Below, one piece after another: positions 27,063-36,354 of a DNA stretch of 48,578 nucleotides. The notes beneath the pieces were generated by a model. The model worked only from the letters and a program-made list of their open reading frames with translations, was not told the origin of the DNA and searched no databases. The position numbers and the translations under genes were made by a program. Positions within the stretch are counted from its first letter, which is position 1; the number at the start of each line of letters is the position of its first letter. The stretch comes from Bacteroidota bacterium (GTDB lineage Bacteria > Bacteroidota > Bacteroidia > UKL13-3), in contig CANHGM010000023.1 of assembly GCA_947460345.1 (NCBI GenBank), forward strand, positions 1 to 48,578, in the 5' to 3' direction.

Positions 27063-28586
27063 CTAAGGCAACACTCTTCCCATCATTCTAGGGAACGGTA
27101 TAGCTTCTCTTACATGTGGTAATTTACATAACCAACATACTATTCTTTCTAAGCCTAATCCAAAGCCAGCATGTTTAACTGAACCGTATCTTCTTAAATC
27201 CAAATACCACTCAAAAGCTTCCATTGGTAGCTCATGTTCCTTTATTTTTTCTATTAATAATTGCTCATCAGTTTCACGCTCACCTCCTCCAACTATTTCT
27301 CCATATCCTTCTGGTGCTAAAACATCCACTCCTCTGGCAAACCTACTATCATTTGGATCGCGTTTTAAATAAAAAGCTTTTACTGCATGTGGCCAGTTAT
27401 ATACCATAATGGGCACATCAAAAAGTCTGGTGATAACGGTTTCATCACTTCCACCAAAATCATTTCCATATTCAAAGTTCTTAGCACTATTTAACCACAA
27501 TGGTAAATTTCTAAGATCTTCTTCTACATCTTTAATTTCGTTTTTAAGTTTATCTATTTTAGCTTGGTTAAAACTTATTTCTCCTTTTTTCAAACTACCT
27601 GATGCTATTTTATCTTCTCTCTCTTTGATCTCATTATTGATTTCAATTAACCTTGCATTGGCTGATGTAATATCTTCTTCAATGGTTTTAATAGAGTTTT
27701 TACCGTTTACATCTTGTTCGCCTTTGATGATTCTCACGGCTTCATCATAGGTTAATCTAGGGAATGGTTTTACCACATTCTTAAGCATTTCAACATCTCT
27801 TCCAATCACACCTAGTTCAGTTTCGCAAGTGGCTATTACATCAGTTACAATTCTTCTCAACATCCCTTCAATCAAATCCATGTTCATAAATATATCATGA
27901 AAGGCCATCTCAGGTTCTATCATCCAAAACTCAGCTAAATGCCTTCTGGTTTTACTTTTTTCAGCCCTAAAAGTTGGTCCAAATGTATATATTTTATTCA
28001 TAGCAAATGCCATAGCCTCACCATACAATTGTCCTGATTGTGATAGATAAGCTGTTTCACCAAAAAAGTCTGTTTCAAATAAATTTGAAGTTCCCTCACA
28101 TGCATTACCAGTGAAAATAGGTGCATCCATTTGAACAAAATCTTGCTCTTGAAAAAATTGATGTATACTGTATATAATTCTGTTACGTATACGCATAATA
28201 GCCCATTGACGTTGGCTTCTCAACCACAAATGTCTTCTATCTGCTAAGAATTCAACTCCATGTTCTTTTTTTGCGATCGGGTATTCACTGGCTATTTGAT
28301 AAATTTCTACATTGGTAACTTGTAGCTCTACACCTCCAATTTGCTTTTCGTCAAACACCACTGTACCTGATATACTTAAAGAACTTTCAAGAGTAAGCTT
28401 TGAAGCATTACTAAAAACTTCTTCACTTACTTTGGCTGCATCTACTACACATTGACATATACCATAACCATCTCTTATATTTAAGAAAACCAAACCTTTG
28501 CTTTCTCTTTTGTTTGATACCCATCCTTTTAAGGTTACTGTTTGTCCCTCAAATTGTTTTAAATTTTTTATATAAGCTTCAGTCAT
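27063..28586 (-). CDS. asnS: Asparaginyl-tRNA synthetase with coiled-coil insertion
   Basis: 507 residues from ATG 28586 (MTEAYIKNLKQFEGQ). Class II synthetase: OB-fold anticodon domain (VTLKGWVSNKRESKG), motif 2 region FRAEKSKTRRHLAEFWMIEPE and motif 3 GFGLGLERIVCWL. Compared with about 466 residues in E. coli there is an insertion at about residues 290-365, rich in K, E and I (IEEDITSANARLIEIN...IDKLKNEIKDVEEDL). It should form a coiled coil between catalytic blocks. The surrounding motifs are intact, so the enzyme should be active. The -7 box lies at 28611-28618. Confidence 0.95.
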   Translation of the reverse strand: MTEAYIKNLKQFEGQTVTLKGWVSNKRESKGLVFLNIRDGYGICQCVVDAAKVSEEVFSNASKLTLESSLSISGTVVFDEKQIGGVELQVTNVEIYQIASEYPIAKKEHGVEFLADRRHLWLRSQRQWAIMRIRNRIIYSIHQFFQEQDFVQMDAPIFTGNACEGTSNLFETDFFGETAYLSQSGQLYGEAMAFAMNKIYTFGPTFRAEKSKTRRHLAEFWMIEPEMAFHDIFMNMDLIEGMLRRIVTDVIATCETELGVIGRDVEMLKNVVKPFPRLTYDEAVRIIKGEQDVNGKNSIKTIEEDITSANARLIEINNEIKEREDKIASGSLKKGEISFNQAKIDKLKNEIKDVEEDLRNLPLWLNSAKNFEYGNDFGGSDETVITRLFDVPIMVYNWPHAVKAFYLKRDPNDSRFARGVDVLAPEGYGEIVGGGERETDEQLLIEKIKEHELPMEAFEWYLDLRRYGSVKHAGFGLGLERIVCWLCKLPHVREAIPFPRMMGRVLP

Positions 28587-28610
28587 ACGTTTGTTTAAAT
28601 AAAGTAACTG

Positions 28611-28618
28611 CAAAGATA
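28611..28618 (-). promoter_or_regulatory. Promoter -7 box TATCTTTG for asnS
   Basis: Exact TAnnTTTG on the minus strand, 24 nt before ATG 28586. It makes the longer start at 28613 impossible for a message from this promoter. Confidence 0.55.
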
Positions 28619-28692
28619 AACCTTGTGACTTGATGTAGAAAAAAGTATTCTAATAAATAAGATAGTTTGGTATTAAAAGATAATATTAACTT

Positions 28693-29661
28693 TTATCTGT
28701 TTCTCCACTTCCATAATCCTACTAAAAACCCACTTCCATATGCCATATGCAACAATATATAAGCTGGTATTGTGAGTGTTTTTACAATAAATGGTTGTTC
28801 ACTTTTAAATGAAAAATAGATGTTTAATATTAAATATAAAAACAATGGAATTATATATGGCCAAAATAAAATGGATAAAGGAAGTGTTATAAAATATAAG
28901 AAAAACGCTCCAGGGATTAGATGTCTTATTCTCACGCCACTATTCCCTAATTTTTTAAACACCAATGGTTTGAAATAACCATATTGATAGTATTGCCTAT
29001 ACATGGCTTTAAAACTATCTCTCACATAATAAGCAGAGCTTATTTTAGATGATTGGAAAATTTTACCTCCTAATTTATTGGTACGATAGTTAAATTCATC
29101 ATCTTGGTTTCTGATGAGCTCTGTATCAAAATAGCCAAACGTATCAAAGAAGGTTTTTTTCCAAAAGCCAAATGGAACTGAATCGACATAACCATCAACC
29201 ACTGCTGTTCTAAACTCGGTATTGCCTACACCAAATGAAGTACTCATAGCCACTGATATTGCTTTTCCAATAGTAGTTTTTCCTTTTGAAAATATATATC
29301 CTCCAACATTTTCAGCTCCTGTTTCTTTTGACACTTCTAAACAATTGGTCAAGTAATCATTGGGATACTGTGTATGTGCATCAACTCTGGCTATATATTC
29401 GCCTGTAGCTTGCTTTATGGCCTCATTTAGTCCGAATGAAACATATTTGTTAGGATTATCAATGAGTTTTATATAAGGGTATTTAACTTGCCATTCTTTA
29501 ATAATTTCTCTAGTGCCATCAGTCGACATGCCGTCTGCAATAATAATTTCTTTGTTTTTAGGTTCAGCATGAACAAAAAACTCAAGCAATTGTGTGATAT
29601 ATGCCTTTTCATTATATGTAGGGCATAAAACGCTTATAGTTGGTGTGTTTTCAGTAGTCAT
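28693..29661 (-). CDS. Family 2 glycosyltransferase (ExoA/succinoglycan type)
   Basis: 322 residues from ATG 29661 (an in-frame TTG lies four codons upstream). GT-A motifs: ISVLCPTYNEKAYI, IIIADGMSTDGT, the metal-binding YIARVDAHTQYP, and RNQDDEFNYR as the catalytic acid block. Two or three C-terminal hydrophobic segments (about 245-315) anchor it in the membrane. It is similar in order to succinoglycan-type ExoA glycosyltransferases. It follows the DUF4296 lipoprotein gene by 29 bp and may be co-transcribed with it. The sugar and acceptor are unknown. Confidence 0.82.
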   Translation of the reverse strand: MTTENTPTISVLCPTYNEKAYITQLLEFFVHAEPKNKEIIIADGMSTDGTREIIKEWQVKYPYIKLIDNPNKYVSFGLNEAIKQATGEYIARVDAHTQYPNDYLTNCLEVSKETGAENVGGYIFSKGKTTIGKAISVAMSTSFGVGNTEFRTAVVDGYVDSVPFGFWKKTFFDTFGYFDTELIRNQDDEFNYRTNKLGGKIFQSSKISSAYYVRDSFKAMYRQYYQYGYFKPLVFKKLGNSGVRIRHLIPGAFFLYFITLPLSILFWPYIIPLFLYLILNIYFSFKSEQPFIVKTLTIPAYILLHMAYGSGFLVGLWKWRNR

Positions 29662-29690
29662 AAAGTTAGGCAATAATCTTAATTAGTCAA

Positions 29691-30029
29691 TTAGTTTTTC
29701 ATCATATTCAATTTCTCCACAACCTTTTCTTGCATGTCATCATACAATTCGGGGTGAGTAGCATAATACTCCCACGATTTTCTAAAATTAGAAGAATCTA
29801 TTCTGTATTTGTAATATATAAAATGATAAGCATCGTAAGCTTTTCGAGCTACTGTAGTGTCTCTAGAACTGTTGTTTTGCAATTGTCCTTCAACCAAATG
29901 TATGTCAGTCATTATTTCTACCATTTTATCTTTAGCAATATATTGTTTTGGAACCACAGTTTCTTCATTGCATGAAATTGTGATACAGATTAAAAGTATA
30001 TTTGCAAGCGTAAAAATAGGTTTAGTCAT
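29691..30029 (-). CDS. DUF4296 lipoprotein
   Basis: 112 residues. The lipobox TISC gives acylated C20. The body matches DUF4296: MVEIMTDIHLVEGQL, then a helical region with FIYYKYRIDSSNFRKSWEYY and ATHPELYDDMQEKV. The family is typical of Bacteroidota and its function is not known. It is divergent from yggS with only 15 bp between the two start codons. The -7 box at 30038-30045 is 8 nt from its ATG. Confidence 0.85.
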   Translation of the reverse strand: MTKPIFTLANILLICITISCNEETVVPKQYIAKDKMVEIMTDIHLVEGQLQNNSSRDTTVARKAYDAYHFIYYKYRIDSSNFRKSWEYYATHPELYDDMQEKVVEKLNMMKN

Positions 30030-30037
30030 TACGTTTA

Positions 30038-30045
30038 CAAAAGTA
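30038..30045 (-). promoter_or_regulatory. Promoter -7 box TACTTTTG for the DUF4296 gene
   Basis: Exact TAnnTTTG on the minus strand, 8 nt before ATG 30029. Its last base is the A of the yggS start codon. A weaker plus-strand match (TACGTTTA, 30030-30037) may serve yggS. Confidence 0.55.
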
Positions 30046-30698
30046 TGGAGATAAGTGAAAGAATAAAAGAATTAAAGAAAGAATTAGATACAGTTACTTT
30101 GGTAGCTGTTAGTAAAACGCATCCTATTACCTTAATTCAAGAAGCATATCAAGCTGGGCAAAGAGTTTTTGGTGAAAATAGGGTGCAAGAATTAGTGCCT
30201 AAACATGAGGCATTACCTAAAGATATCCAATGGCATTTAATTGGTAGTTTGCAAACCAATAAAGTTAAATATATAGCATCTTTTGTATATATGATTCAAT
30301 CAGTTGATAGTTTGAAACTACTAGAAACTATAGATAAAGAAGCCCAAAAACACAACAGAAAAATAAATTGTTTACTTCAGGTATATATTGCACAAGAAGA
30401 AACTAAACATGGTTTTGACCCAACAGAAATAGTAGATTTTTTTACCACTCAAAAATTCAATAATTACAAGAATATTGAGTTCAGCGGATTAATGGGAATG
30501 GCTACTAATACTGACAATTTAGACCAAGTATCTAAAGAATTTAGAAGTTTAAATCTATTGTTTACACAAATTAAAAATATATATACCAACCCAAGTTTTT
30601 TTCAATTATCAATGGGGATGTCTTCTGATTATAAATTAGCCATTAAAGAAGGTGCTACTATAGTAAGAATAGGGAGTACTATTTTTGGTAAAAGATAA
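30045..30698 (+). CDS. PLP homeostasis protein, YggS/PLPBP family
   Basis: 217 residues. It is a pyridoxal phosphate-binding protein of alanine-racemase fold that buffers PLP. K24 in LVAVSKTHP is the PLP lysine. The blocks VFGENRVQEL, WHLIGSLQTNK, GLMGMAT and LSMGMSSDYKLAIKEGATIVRIGSTIFG are all present. The ATG at 30045 immediately follows the presumed promoter, so the leader is very short or absent. It ends at a hairpin shared with the convergent methyltransferase gene. Confidence 0.95.
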   Translation: MEISERIKELKKELDTVTLVAVSKTHPITLIQEAYQAGQRVFGENRVQELVPKHEALPKDIQWHLIGSLQTNKVKYIASFVYMIQSVDSLKLLETIDKEAQKHNRKINCLLQVYIAQEETKHGFDPTEIVDFFTTQKFNNYKNIEFSGLMGMATNTDNLDQVSKEFRSLNLLFTQIKNIYTNPSFFQLSMGMSSDYKLAIKEGATIVRIGSTIFGKR

Positions 30699-30704
30699 TC
30701 AATA

Positions 30705-30738
30705 AAAAAAGCGAGTAGTATATACCCGCTTTCTTTTA
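30705..30738. terminator. Bidirectional hairpin between yggS and the methyltransferase gene
   Basis: AAAGCG and GTA pair with TAC and CGCTTT, with one A-C mismatch. It is flanked by A and T runs. Confidence 0.7.
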
Positions 30739-30754
30739 TATATTCTGATATAAT

Positions 30755-31564
30755 TTAATCTTTCCAAGCCTTTACTATCAAACCTGTTCCAGTTGCATGT
30801 GAACTATTAGTATCTATCCAATTAAGCACATAGCAAATTGGGTAAAAAATAGCATAATAAAAAGGAATCAATATATAAAACACCTTTGAGGTGTTTAACA
30901 TTTGGATAGGATATTTCATACTCAATCTCCAAGCTATTTTACCTGGTGTTCCATAACTATATCTAGCTTCAGTTTTATTAAAACCAGCTAATTTTAATTT
31001 GTCTTGTATTTCTTGAATATTATAACCATCTCTCACATGCTCGCTTATGAATGATTCATCACTGTCTTCTTGAACATCACTTCCACCTTGGTCGCTTGGA
31101 GTTGAAACCAACATCATTCCACCAGATTTTAAGTTTAAATTAAAATGTTTAAATACTTCAACATCTTCTAATATATGCTCCATTACATCTATACAAACCA
31201 CCAAATCATAGTTGTTTGGTGAGTTATATTCTGTTAAATCAGCCGTTTGAAATTTAACATTTTTGATACCACAAGTTTTAAAAAATTTATCGCAATCTTC
31301 TAAATAATCGGTTTTAACATCTACAGATTCTATGTTTAAAGAGCTGTCTTTTCTAGCCATCCAAAAACTATATTGGCCAAATCCACATCCAGCATCCAAT
31401 ACTTGTTTTTTTTGTGGGTTTTGTGCAAACCATTTGTTTAGTTCTTTGTGCACATGCCAACTTCTTAGCAACAACAAATCGAGTAGTTTGTAGAAAAGTT
31501 TTCTTGAAGCAGTAGATTTGTTAAATAGGCTTCCAAGTTTATCTTTAATAGGATCGTAATGCAT
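30755..31564 (-). CDS. Class I SAM-dependent methyltransferase
   Basis: 269 residues, ATG start. Motif I VLDAGCGFGQYSFWMA binds S-adenosylmethionine. Next are an acidic end of strand 2 (IESVDVK), a motif III-like YDLVVCIDVMEHI and the LKSGGMMLVSTPS strand, as in UbiG-like enzymes. The C-terminal hydrophobic stretch (about 225-255) could associate with the membrane. The substrate is unknown; a lipid, quinone or sugar is possible. It starts 15 bp after rbfA, so the two are co-transcribed. Confidence 0.82.
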   Translation of the reverse strand: MHYDPIKDKLGSLFNKSTASRKLFYKLLDLLLLRSWHVHKELNKWFAQNPQKKQVLDAGCGFGQYSFWMARKDSSLNIESVDVKTDYLEDCDKFFKTCGIKNVKFQTADLTEYNSPNNYDLVVCIDVMEHILEDVEVFKHFNLNLKSGGMMLVSTPSDQGGSDVQEDSDESFISEHVRDGYNIQEIQDKLKLAGFNKTEARYSYGTPGKIAWRLSMKYPIQMLNTSKVFYILIPFYYAIFYPICYVLNWIDTNSSHATGTGLIVKAWKD

Positions 31565-31579
31565 GTTCTTATTGTAATA

Positions 31580-31942
31580 TTAAATGTTTGGTTCTTCTTT
31601 TTTTATTTTATCTAGAATTTGTTCTATGTGTAAAGCATAATCTAGAGTGTCGTCTATAAAAAATTCTAATTCAGGTATTTTTCTAACTTGGTTTTTAATT
31701 CGTTGGGCTAATAAATGTCTAATTTCTTTTTTATAATAATTAACCAAACCAAGCGAATAAGTTTTATCAGTTGTATTTAGAAAACCTAAGTATGCTTTTA
31801 CATAGCCTAAATCGGGCGATACATTTACATCATTAATTAAAATCATTTGCCCTTCAAAATTAGAATGGGTCATGCTTTGAATGATTTCAGCTAAATCTTT
31901 TTTGATTAAACTGGCAAATTTCTCTTGTCTTACGCTACTCAT
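31580..31942 (-). CDS. rbfA: Ribosome-binding factor A
   Basis: 120 residues from ATG 31942 (MSSVRQEKFASLIKKDLAEII). A 133-residue reading from 31981 would begin upstream of the -7 box. The KH-like fold is shown by the QEKFASLIKKDLAEIIQS helix, VNVSPDLGYVKAYLGF and the PELEFFIDDTLDYALHIEQIL end. It matures the 30S subunit and helps in cold adaptation. The leader is at most a few bases. Confidence 0.92.
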   Translation of the reverse strand: MSSVRQEKFASLIKKDLAEIIQSMTHSNFEGQMILINDVNVSPDLGYVKAYLGFLNTTDKTYSLGLVNYYKKEIRHLLAQRIKNQVRKIPELEFFIDDTLDYALHIEQILDKIKKEEPNI

Positions 31943-31949
31943 GAGTTTG

Positions 31950-31957
31950 CAAATATA
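31950..31957 (-). promoter_or_regulatory. Promoter -7 box TATATTTG for rbfA
   Basis: Exact TAnnTTTG on the minus strand, 7 nt before ATG 31942. A TTTG element lies at 31979-31982 on the same strand, with a spacer of about 21 bp. Confidence 0.6.
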
Positions 31958-32036
31958 AGCCATATTGAACTTTAAATTCAAACCTTACTTTCTTTAGATA
32001 TGAATAACTTCTGAATAAAACTTTAAACTAAAATGA

Positions 32037-32044
32037 TATATTTG
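32037..32044 (+). promoter_or_regulatory. Promoter -7 box TATATTTG for purC
   Basis: Exact TAnnTTTG, 31 nt before ATG 32076. Confidence 0.55.
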
Positions 32045-32075
32045 CCCCAATTATAGTTAAATAAATACATAATAG

Positions 32076-33038
32076 ATGAATTTTAGTGAATCACTGGTAG
32101 CAACTAATTACTTTTTTCACCAGCAAAAAAGTTTTTATAGAGGGAAAGTTAGGGATGTATATGATATAGACAATACCTATTTAGCAGTGGTAGCTTGCGA
32201 TCGTATTTCAGCATTCGACCATGTGCTTCCCAAGCCAATTCCATACAAAGGACAAGTGTTAAATCAAATAGCTGCTCATTTTTTAGAAGCTACAAAAGAC
32301 ATATGTCCCAATTGGCTTATTGCCACTCCTGATCCTAACGTGAGTATTGGTTTGTTGTGCGAACCCTTTAAAATAGAAATGGTTATAAGGGGATATTTAG
32401 CAGGACATGCATGGCGTGAATATAGTTTAGGAAAAAGAGAAATTTGTGGTGTTGCTTTGCCTGATGGTTTAAAAGAAAATGATGCTTTACCATATCCTAT
32501 TATTACACCAACCATCAAAGCAACCAAAGGACACGATACAGATATTTCTAGAGAAGACATTCTTAAACAAGGTGTAGTTTCTGAAGAAGATTACTTAAAA
32601 TTAGAATATTATACCCAAGCTCTTTATCAAAGAGGTTTTGAAATGGCCGCAGTTCAAAAACTTATTTTAGTTGATACTAAATATGAATTTGGTAAAAAAG
32701 ATGGTCAAATATACTTAATAGACGAAGTACATACCCCAGATTCTTCAAGATATTTTTACAAAGAAGAATATGATGTAAAACAAAAAAAAGGAATTGCTCA
32801 AGAGCAATTATCTAAAGAGTTTGTCAGACAATGGTTAATTCAAAATGGTTTTCAAGGTCTTGAAGGTCAAAAAATACCTGCCATGACAGATGAGTTTATC
32901 ATAAGTGTAACTGATAGATACATAGAATTATATCAAAAAATAACTGGAAAAGTTTTCTTAAAAGAACCATACGAAGGTATTCAACAAAGAATCGAAGAAA
33001 ACATTAATATCTGGATAAAATCTAAAGGACTTTATTAA
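32076..33038 (+). CDS. purC: Phosphoribosylaminoimidazole-succinocarboxamide synthase
   Basis: 320 residues, ATG start. It joins aspartate to CAIR in purine synthesis with ATP. The yeast-type long form (about 300 residues) is recognised by [58 protein letters not shown] and LVDTKYEFG. All expected nucleotide and substrate blocks are intact. The NHL-repeat gene follows 24 bp after the stop; it may have its own promoter, but no exact -7 box was found. Confidence 0.96.
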   Translation: MNFSESLVATNYFFHQQKSFYRGKVRDVYDIDNTYLAVVACDRISAFDHVLPKPIPYKGQVLNQIAAHFLEATKDICPNWLIATPDPNVSIGLLCEPFKIEMVIRGYLAGHAWREYSLGKREICGVALPDGLKENDALPYPIITPTIKATKGHDTDISREDILKQGVVSEEDYLKLEYYTQALYQRGFEMAAVQKLILVDTKYEFGKKDGQIYLIDEVHTPDSSRYFYKEEYDVKQKKGIAQEQLSKEFVRQWLIQNGFQGLEGQKIPAMTDEFIISVTDRYIELYQKITGKVFLKEPYEGIQQRIEENINIWIKSKGLY

Positions 33039-33062
33039 TAAAAATCAACAAATAAATAACAA

Positions 33063-34724
33063 ATGAAAAAATCAATTTTACTATTTTCTTTTGCTCTAGC
33101 TTGTGCTTTTTCTCAAGCTCAAAAAGTAACTTTATTCTCTGGAACACCTGATCCTGATAATCCAGGTTGTCAAGTTGGTGGTTCAGCATCTACACCTGGT
33201 GTAGCTACCTGGGGACAACCAACAGGAATGTGTACTGATAACAATGGTAACATTTATGTTTCTGAAAATTACAACCATAGAGTAAGATTAATCACTAGCG
33301 ATTATAGTTATGTGTATTCAAGAATTGGAAGTTACTCATGTCCTTCAGCTGGTGGATTCAAAGATGCTGCAGGTAGCTCAGCTCAATTTTATGGCCCAGC
33401 TGGTATTGCTGTTGGTCCTGATAATAAATTATATATAGCTGACCAATTAAATAACTGTATCAGAAAAGTAGATGCATTCTCAAATTTAGGTAATGCTCAA
33501 TCTGCTGTATTATTAGCAGGCAATCCTGACCAATCATCTGGTTCTGGTTTAGTAAATGGAACTGGTTCTGCTGCAAAATTTGACTTCCCTTCTGATGTAG
33601 CTGTTGATGCTCAAAGTAATGTTTATGTAGCTGATTTTAACAATAACTGTATACGTAAAATTACTTCTGCTGGTGTAGTTACTACCCTAGCTGGAACACA
33701 AGCTGGTGGTTATAAAGATGGAGCTTCTAATGTTGCTGAATTTAGTCAACCTTGGGGTGTTTGTATTGATAACAAAGGCGATTTATTAGTTGCTGACTTT
33801 GGTAACTATAGAATCAGAAAAATAAACTTAGTTACTGCTCCTATTGGAAATGTATCTACTGTTGCTGGTAATGGCCAACAAACTGTAAAAGATGGTTCAG
33901 CTTCAACTTCAAGTTTCAACTCAGTTTATGACATGGTTGTTGACAAAAATGATAATATTTATGTAGTTGAAGGTGCTTCTTCTCATGTGATTCGTAGAAT
34001 CGATGCTACTGGTAACGTTACTACTTTTGCAGGTAAATTTAATGTTTTTGATACTACTAGTGGTTCTGGTACTAGTGCTAGGTTTTACCAACCTTCAGGT
34101 TTAACTTTATCTAAAGATCAAAAATATTTATTTGTTGCTGATGCTTTAAATCAAACAATCAGAATGATTGAGATTGCTAATTTAAACCCAACTATAGATT
34201 TTTCTGCTAGCAAAACAAATATTAAAGCGGGTGATATCGTAGATTTTACTAATAACACTTCAGTAACTACTGGGACTACCTATAGCTGGACAATTACTCC
34301 AGGTGTTGCTGGAACAGATTGGCAAATCACTACTGGTACTGCTACTTCTGCTGATATCTCAGTTAAATTTTTAAAGAAAGGGACTTACACTATAGCAATG
34401 GCTGCAACCAATACTGCTTGGGGGACTAAAACTGCAACTAAAACTGCTTTAATTAATGTTACTACAGGTATTGAGTATATTCCATTTACTGGTTTAGATA
34501 TCTATCCAAATCCTAATGCGGGTAACAAATTATTTATAGATTCTAAAGAATATGGTATGAATCAAGTTCAATTATTTGATATGCAAGGAAAATTGATTTC
34601 AACTGTAAATGCTAATGGTAGCAAAAACATTTCTATTGATATTGCTAATTTTGACAAAGGAATTTACATTGTAAGAACTACTTCTGGTGATTTAACAAAT
34701 TTATCTAAAGTAGTAATTCAATAA
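33063..34724 (+). CDS. NHL-repeat beta-propeller protein with PKD-like and T9SS sorting domains
   Basis: 553 residues with a signal peptide (MKKSILLFSFALACAFSQA). Residues about 35-370 contain at least five NHL repeats with the pattern P-x-G-[IV]-x-V-D-x-x-[GN]-N-[VI]-Y-V-[AS]-D-x-x-N-x-x-I-R-[KR], which fold into a beta-propeller. A PKD-like domain follows (about 380-470: IDFSASKTNIKAGDIVDFTN), then a T9SS sorting domain beginning DIYPNPNAG. It is exported and probably bound to the cell surface; the ligand is unknown. It stands apart from its neighbours in using ATT-TAT for Ile-Tyr pairs and having few TATATA runs. Confidence 0.9.
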   Translation: MKKSILLFSFALACAFSQAQKVTLFSGTPDPDNPGCQVGGSASTPGVATWGQPTGMCTDNNGNIYVSENYNHRVRLITSDYSYVYSRIGSYSCPSAGGFKDAAGSSAQFYGPAGIAVGPDNKLYIADQLNNCIRKVDAFSNLGNAQSAVLLAGNPDQSSGSGLVNGTGSAAKFDFPSDVAVDAQSNVYVADFNNNCIRKITSAGVVTTLAGTQAGGYKDGASNVAEFSQPWGVCIDNKGDLLVADFGNYRIRKINLVTAPIGNVSTVAGNGQQTVKDGSASTSSFNSVYDMVVDKNDNIYVVEGASSHVIRRIDATGNVTTFAGKFNVFDTTSGSGTSARFYQPSGLTLSKDQKYLFVADALNQTIRMIEIANLNPTIDFSASKTNIKAGDIVDFTNNTSVTTGTTYSWTITPGVAGTDWQITTGTATSADISVKFLKKGTYTIAMAATNTAWGTKTATKTALINVTTGIEYIPFTGLDIYPNPNAGNKLFIDSKEYGMNQVQLFDMQGKLISTVNANGSKNISIDIANFDKGIYIVRTTSGDLTNLSKVVIQ

Positions 34725-34742
34725 TATATTATTTATAACTGA

Positions 34743-34778
34743 AAAAGTCTCAACTAGAAATAGTTGGGACTTTTTTTT
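34743..34778 (+). terminator. Rho-independent terminator after the NHL-repeat gene
   Basis: A strong 13-base stem (AAAGTCTCAACTA with TAGTTGGGACTTT, one mismatch pair) with a GAAA loop, followed by T8. Confidence 0.88.
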
Positions 34779-35313
34779 ATTCATTTAAGCATTATTCTGG
34801 ATAAGATACAACTCAAGTTGTAAGATCAATTCATGAAACTTATAACCAATTTTGGATTTAAAACAAAATTGATTTAGTAATGTAAAAGCAGGTTTAATGT
34901 TCCTATATGATAGTATTATTTAATTGTATCAAAGTTAAGTTTATTTTTAAAAATCTTCAAATTTTTTAAATAACTCATGTCCTTCTGACATACTTTAGTG
35001 TTGTAAAAATGAAAATGTATTGCTCACAGATTGCACAGATTGCCACAGATATAGAAGTATGCTTATTATTACCACTAGCCCCATCACTCAGCTATACCTA
35101 AAGCCTCAATAACCACTACAGCTGAATGACAAGGACGGGCATTGGAATCATTTCGCAGAAAAACAAGAAACAGTTTTGTGTGAGGGCCTGCAGCTAATTT
35201 GTATATATACGAAACTTATTTTCATATATCAAACTTACACAATATATAAGTAAACTTAAATATTGTTTTTTAAAATATTACACCTTCATAAACCTCCTAT
35301 ATCAAGTGTTTCT
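34779..35313. other. Gene-free region with dispersed repeat
   Basis: 535 bp without a supported gene. It holds short CACAGATTG direct repeats near 35030-35055, a dispersed repeat copy at 35120-35195, and otherwise AT-rich filler. Confidence 0.7.
35120..35195 (+). repeat. Dispersed intergenic repeat, copy 1
   Basis: About 76 bp shared with 42312-42387 in the same orientation. The core from GCATTGGAATC to CAGTTTTGTG is identical over more than 40 bp; the edges differ by a few substitutions and one indel. It does not encode a conserved protein in any frame I checked. Confidence 0.85.
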
Positions 35314-36330
35314 TTAATTGTCGTCGCTTTCAATTAGTTTTAATAATGTTTCTTTACTTGGTAAAACAGTTAAGTATTTACTTGCATAAATTTGTGTGTT
35401 ATTTTCAGGAAGTGTATACTCTACAACTGCTTCACTTTTATTTTGACAAAGAATTATTCCAATTGTTTTGCTTTCGTCTTCAAGTTTTACTTTCCTATCG
35501 TAAAAATTTACATACATCTGCATTTGACCTATATCTTGATGTTTTAATTCTCCAACTTTGAGATCAATAAGAACAAAACACCTCAAGATTCTGTTATAAA
35601 AAACTAAATCAATTCTAAAGTGTTTATCTTCAAAACTTATTCTGTTTTGTCTTGCAACAAATGTAAAACCTGTTCCTAACTCCAATAGAAAATGTTCAAG
35701 TTTATCAATTAATTTTTGCTCTAAATCATTTTCTGAATAAGTGTTTTGCTCTGGAAGGCCTATGAATTCTAAAACATATGGATCTTTTATCGCATCAATT
35801 GGTTTTTCTATAATTTGACCTTGTTCTGCTAGTTTTAAAATCTCATTTTTATTTTTACTTAAAGTTAACCTTGTGAATAAGGCTGAATTGTATTGTCTTT
35901 CTAATTCTCTCAAACTCCAATTATTTTTAAATGTTTCAATTTCATAGAATTTACGTTCAATTTCATCGTCAATTCGCATTAGTTTTAAATAATGTGACTA
36001 ACTCAATTTGAATTCGTCAGACAGTGTCTGACCTTTTCCATAAACAACATTTTTTGAATAAACAGAGTAGAATTGCCTCATTTGTTTTAAATTAGTAACA
36101 GAGAAACCTTTTCCAAAATCCTTAGTCAAGTTTTGAGATAAATATGATAGTAATTGACTTCCATAATCAGCTCTTTCTTTACCATTCTGTTCTTCTTCAA
36201 CTATCATTCTTCCGATTTCAAAATAAGTTAAAACCATTGTATGATTTACTGTATGAAGTACTCTTTTTCGAGCATCATTAAGCAAATCTGAAATCTTTTC
36301 GGATAAATTATTTAAAGATATTATTGTCAT
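35314..36330 (-). pseudogene. YhcG/DUF1016 nuclease gene interrupted by one in-frame TAG
   Basis: The N-terminal half (36330-35998, 110 residues) is DUF1016_N: MVLTYFEIGRMIVEEEQNG, FSVTNLKQMRQFY, TLSDEFKLS. The C-terminal half (from 35979, 221 residues starting MRIDDEIERKF) is the PDDEXK part with FRIDLVFYNRILRCFVLIDLKVGEL. Read straight through, the joint is FKLS-stop-SHYLKLMRIDDEIE. In the family this is FKLSWSHY, so TGG (Trp) has become TAG at 35998-36000. Everything else is in frame and full length (about 338 residues). UAG is a normal stop elsewhere in the window. The C-terminal half has its own ATG, so a two-piece protein is possible. A -7 box at 36355-36362 is intact. Confidence 0.85.
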
Positions 36331-36354
36331 CTTGATTTATTTCAGAATAGAACA

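Noticed and set aside
24021-29661. Two glycosyltransferases as a polysaccharide synthesis locus
   Set aside because: They are separated by rpe, rsmE and asnS, with no flippase, polymerase or sugar-nucleotide genes.
35030-35060. Short CACAGATTG repeats as a possible CRISPR
   Set aside because: Units are about nine bases with hardly any spacer. This is simple local duplication.
35998-36000. TAG as a reassigned sense codon
   Set aside because: Several genes in this window end in TAG at family-typical C-termini, so it is a normal stop.
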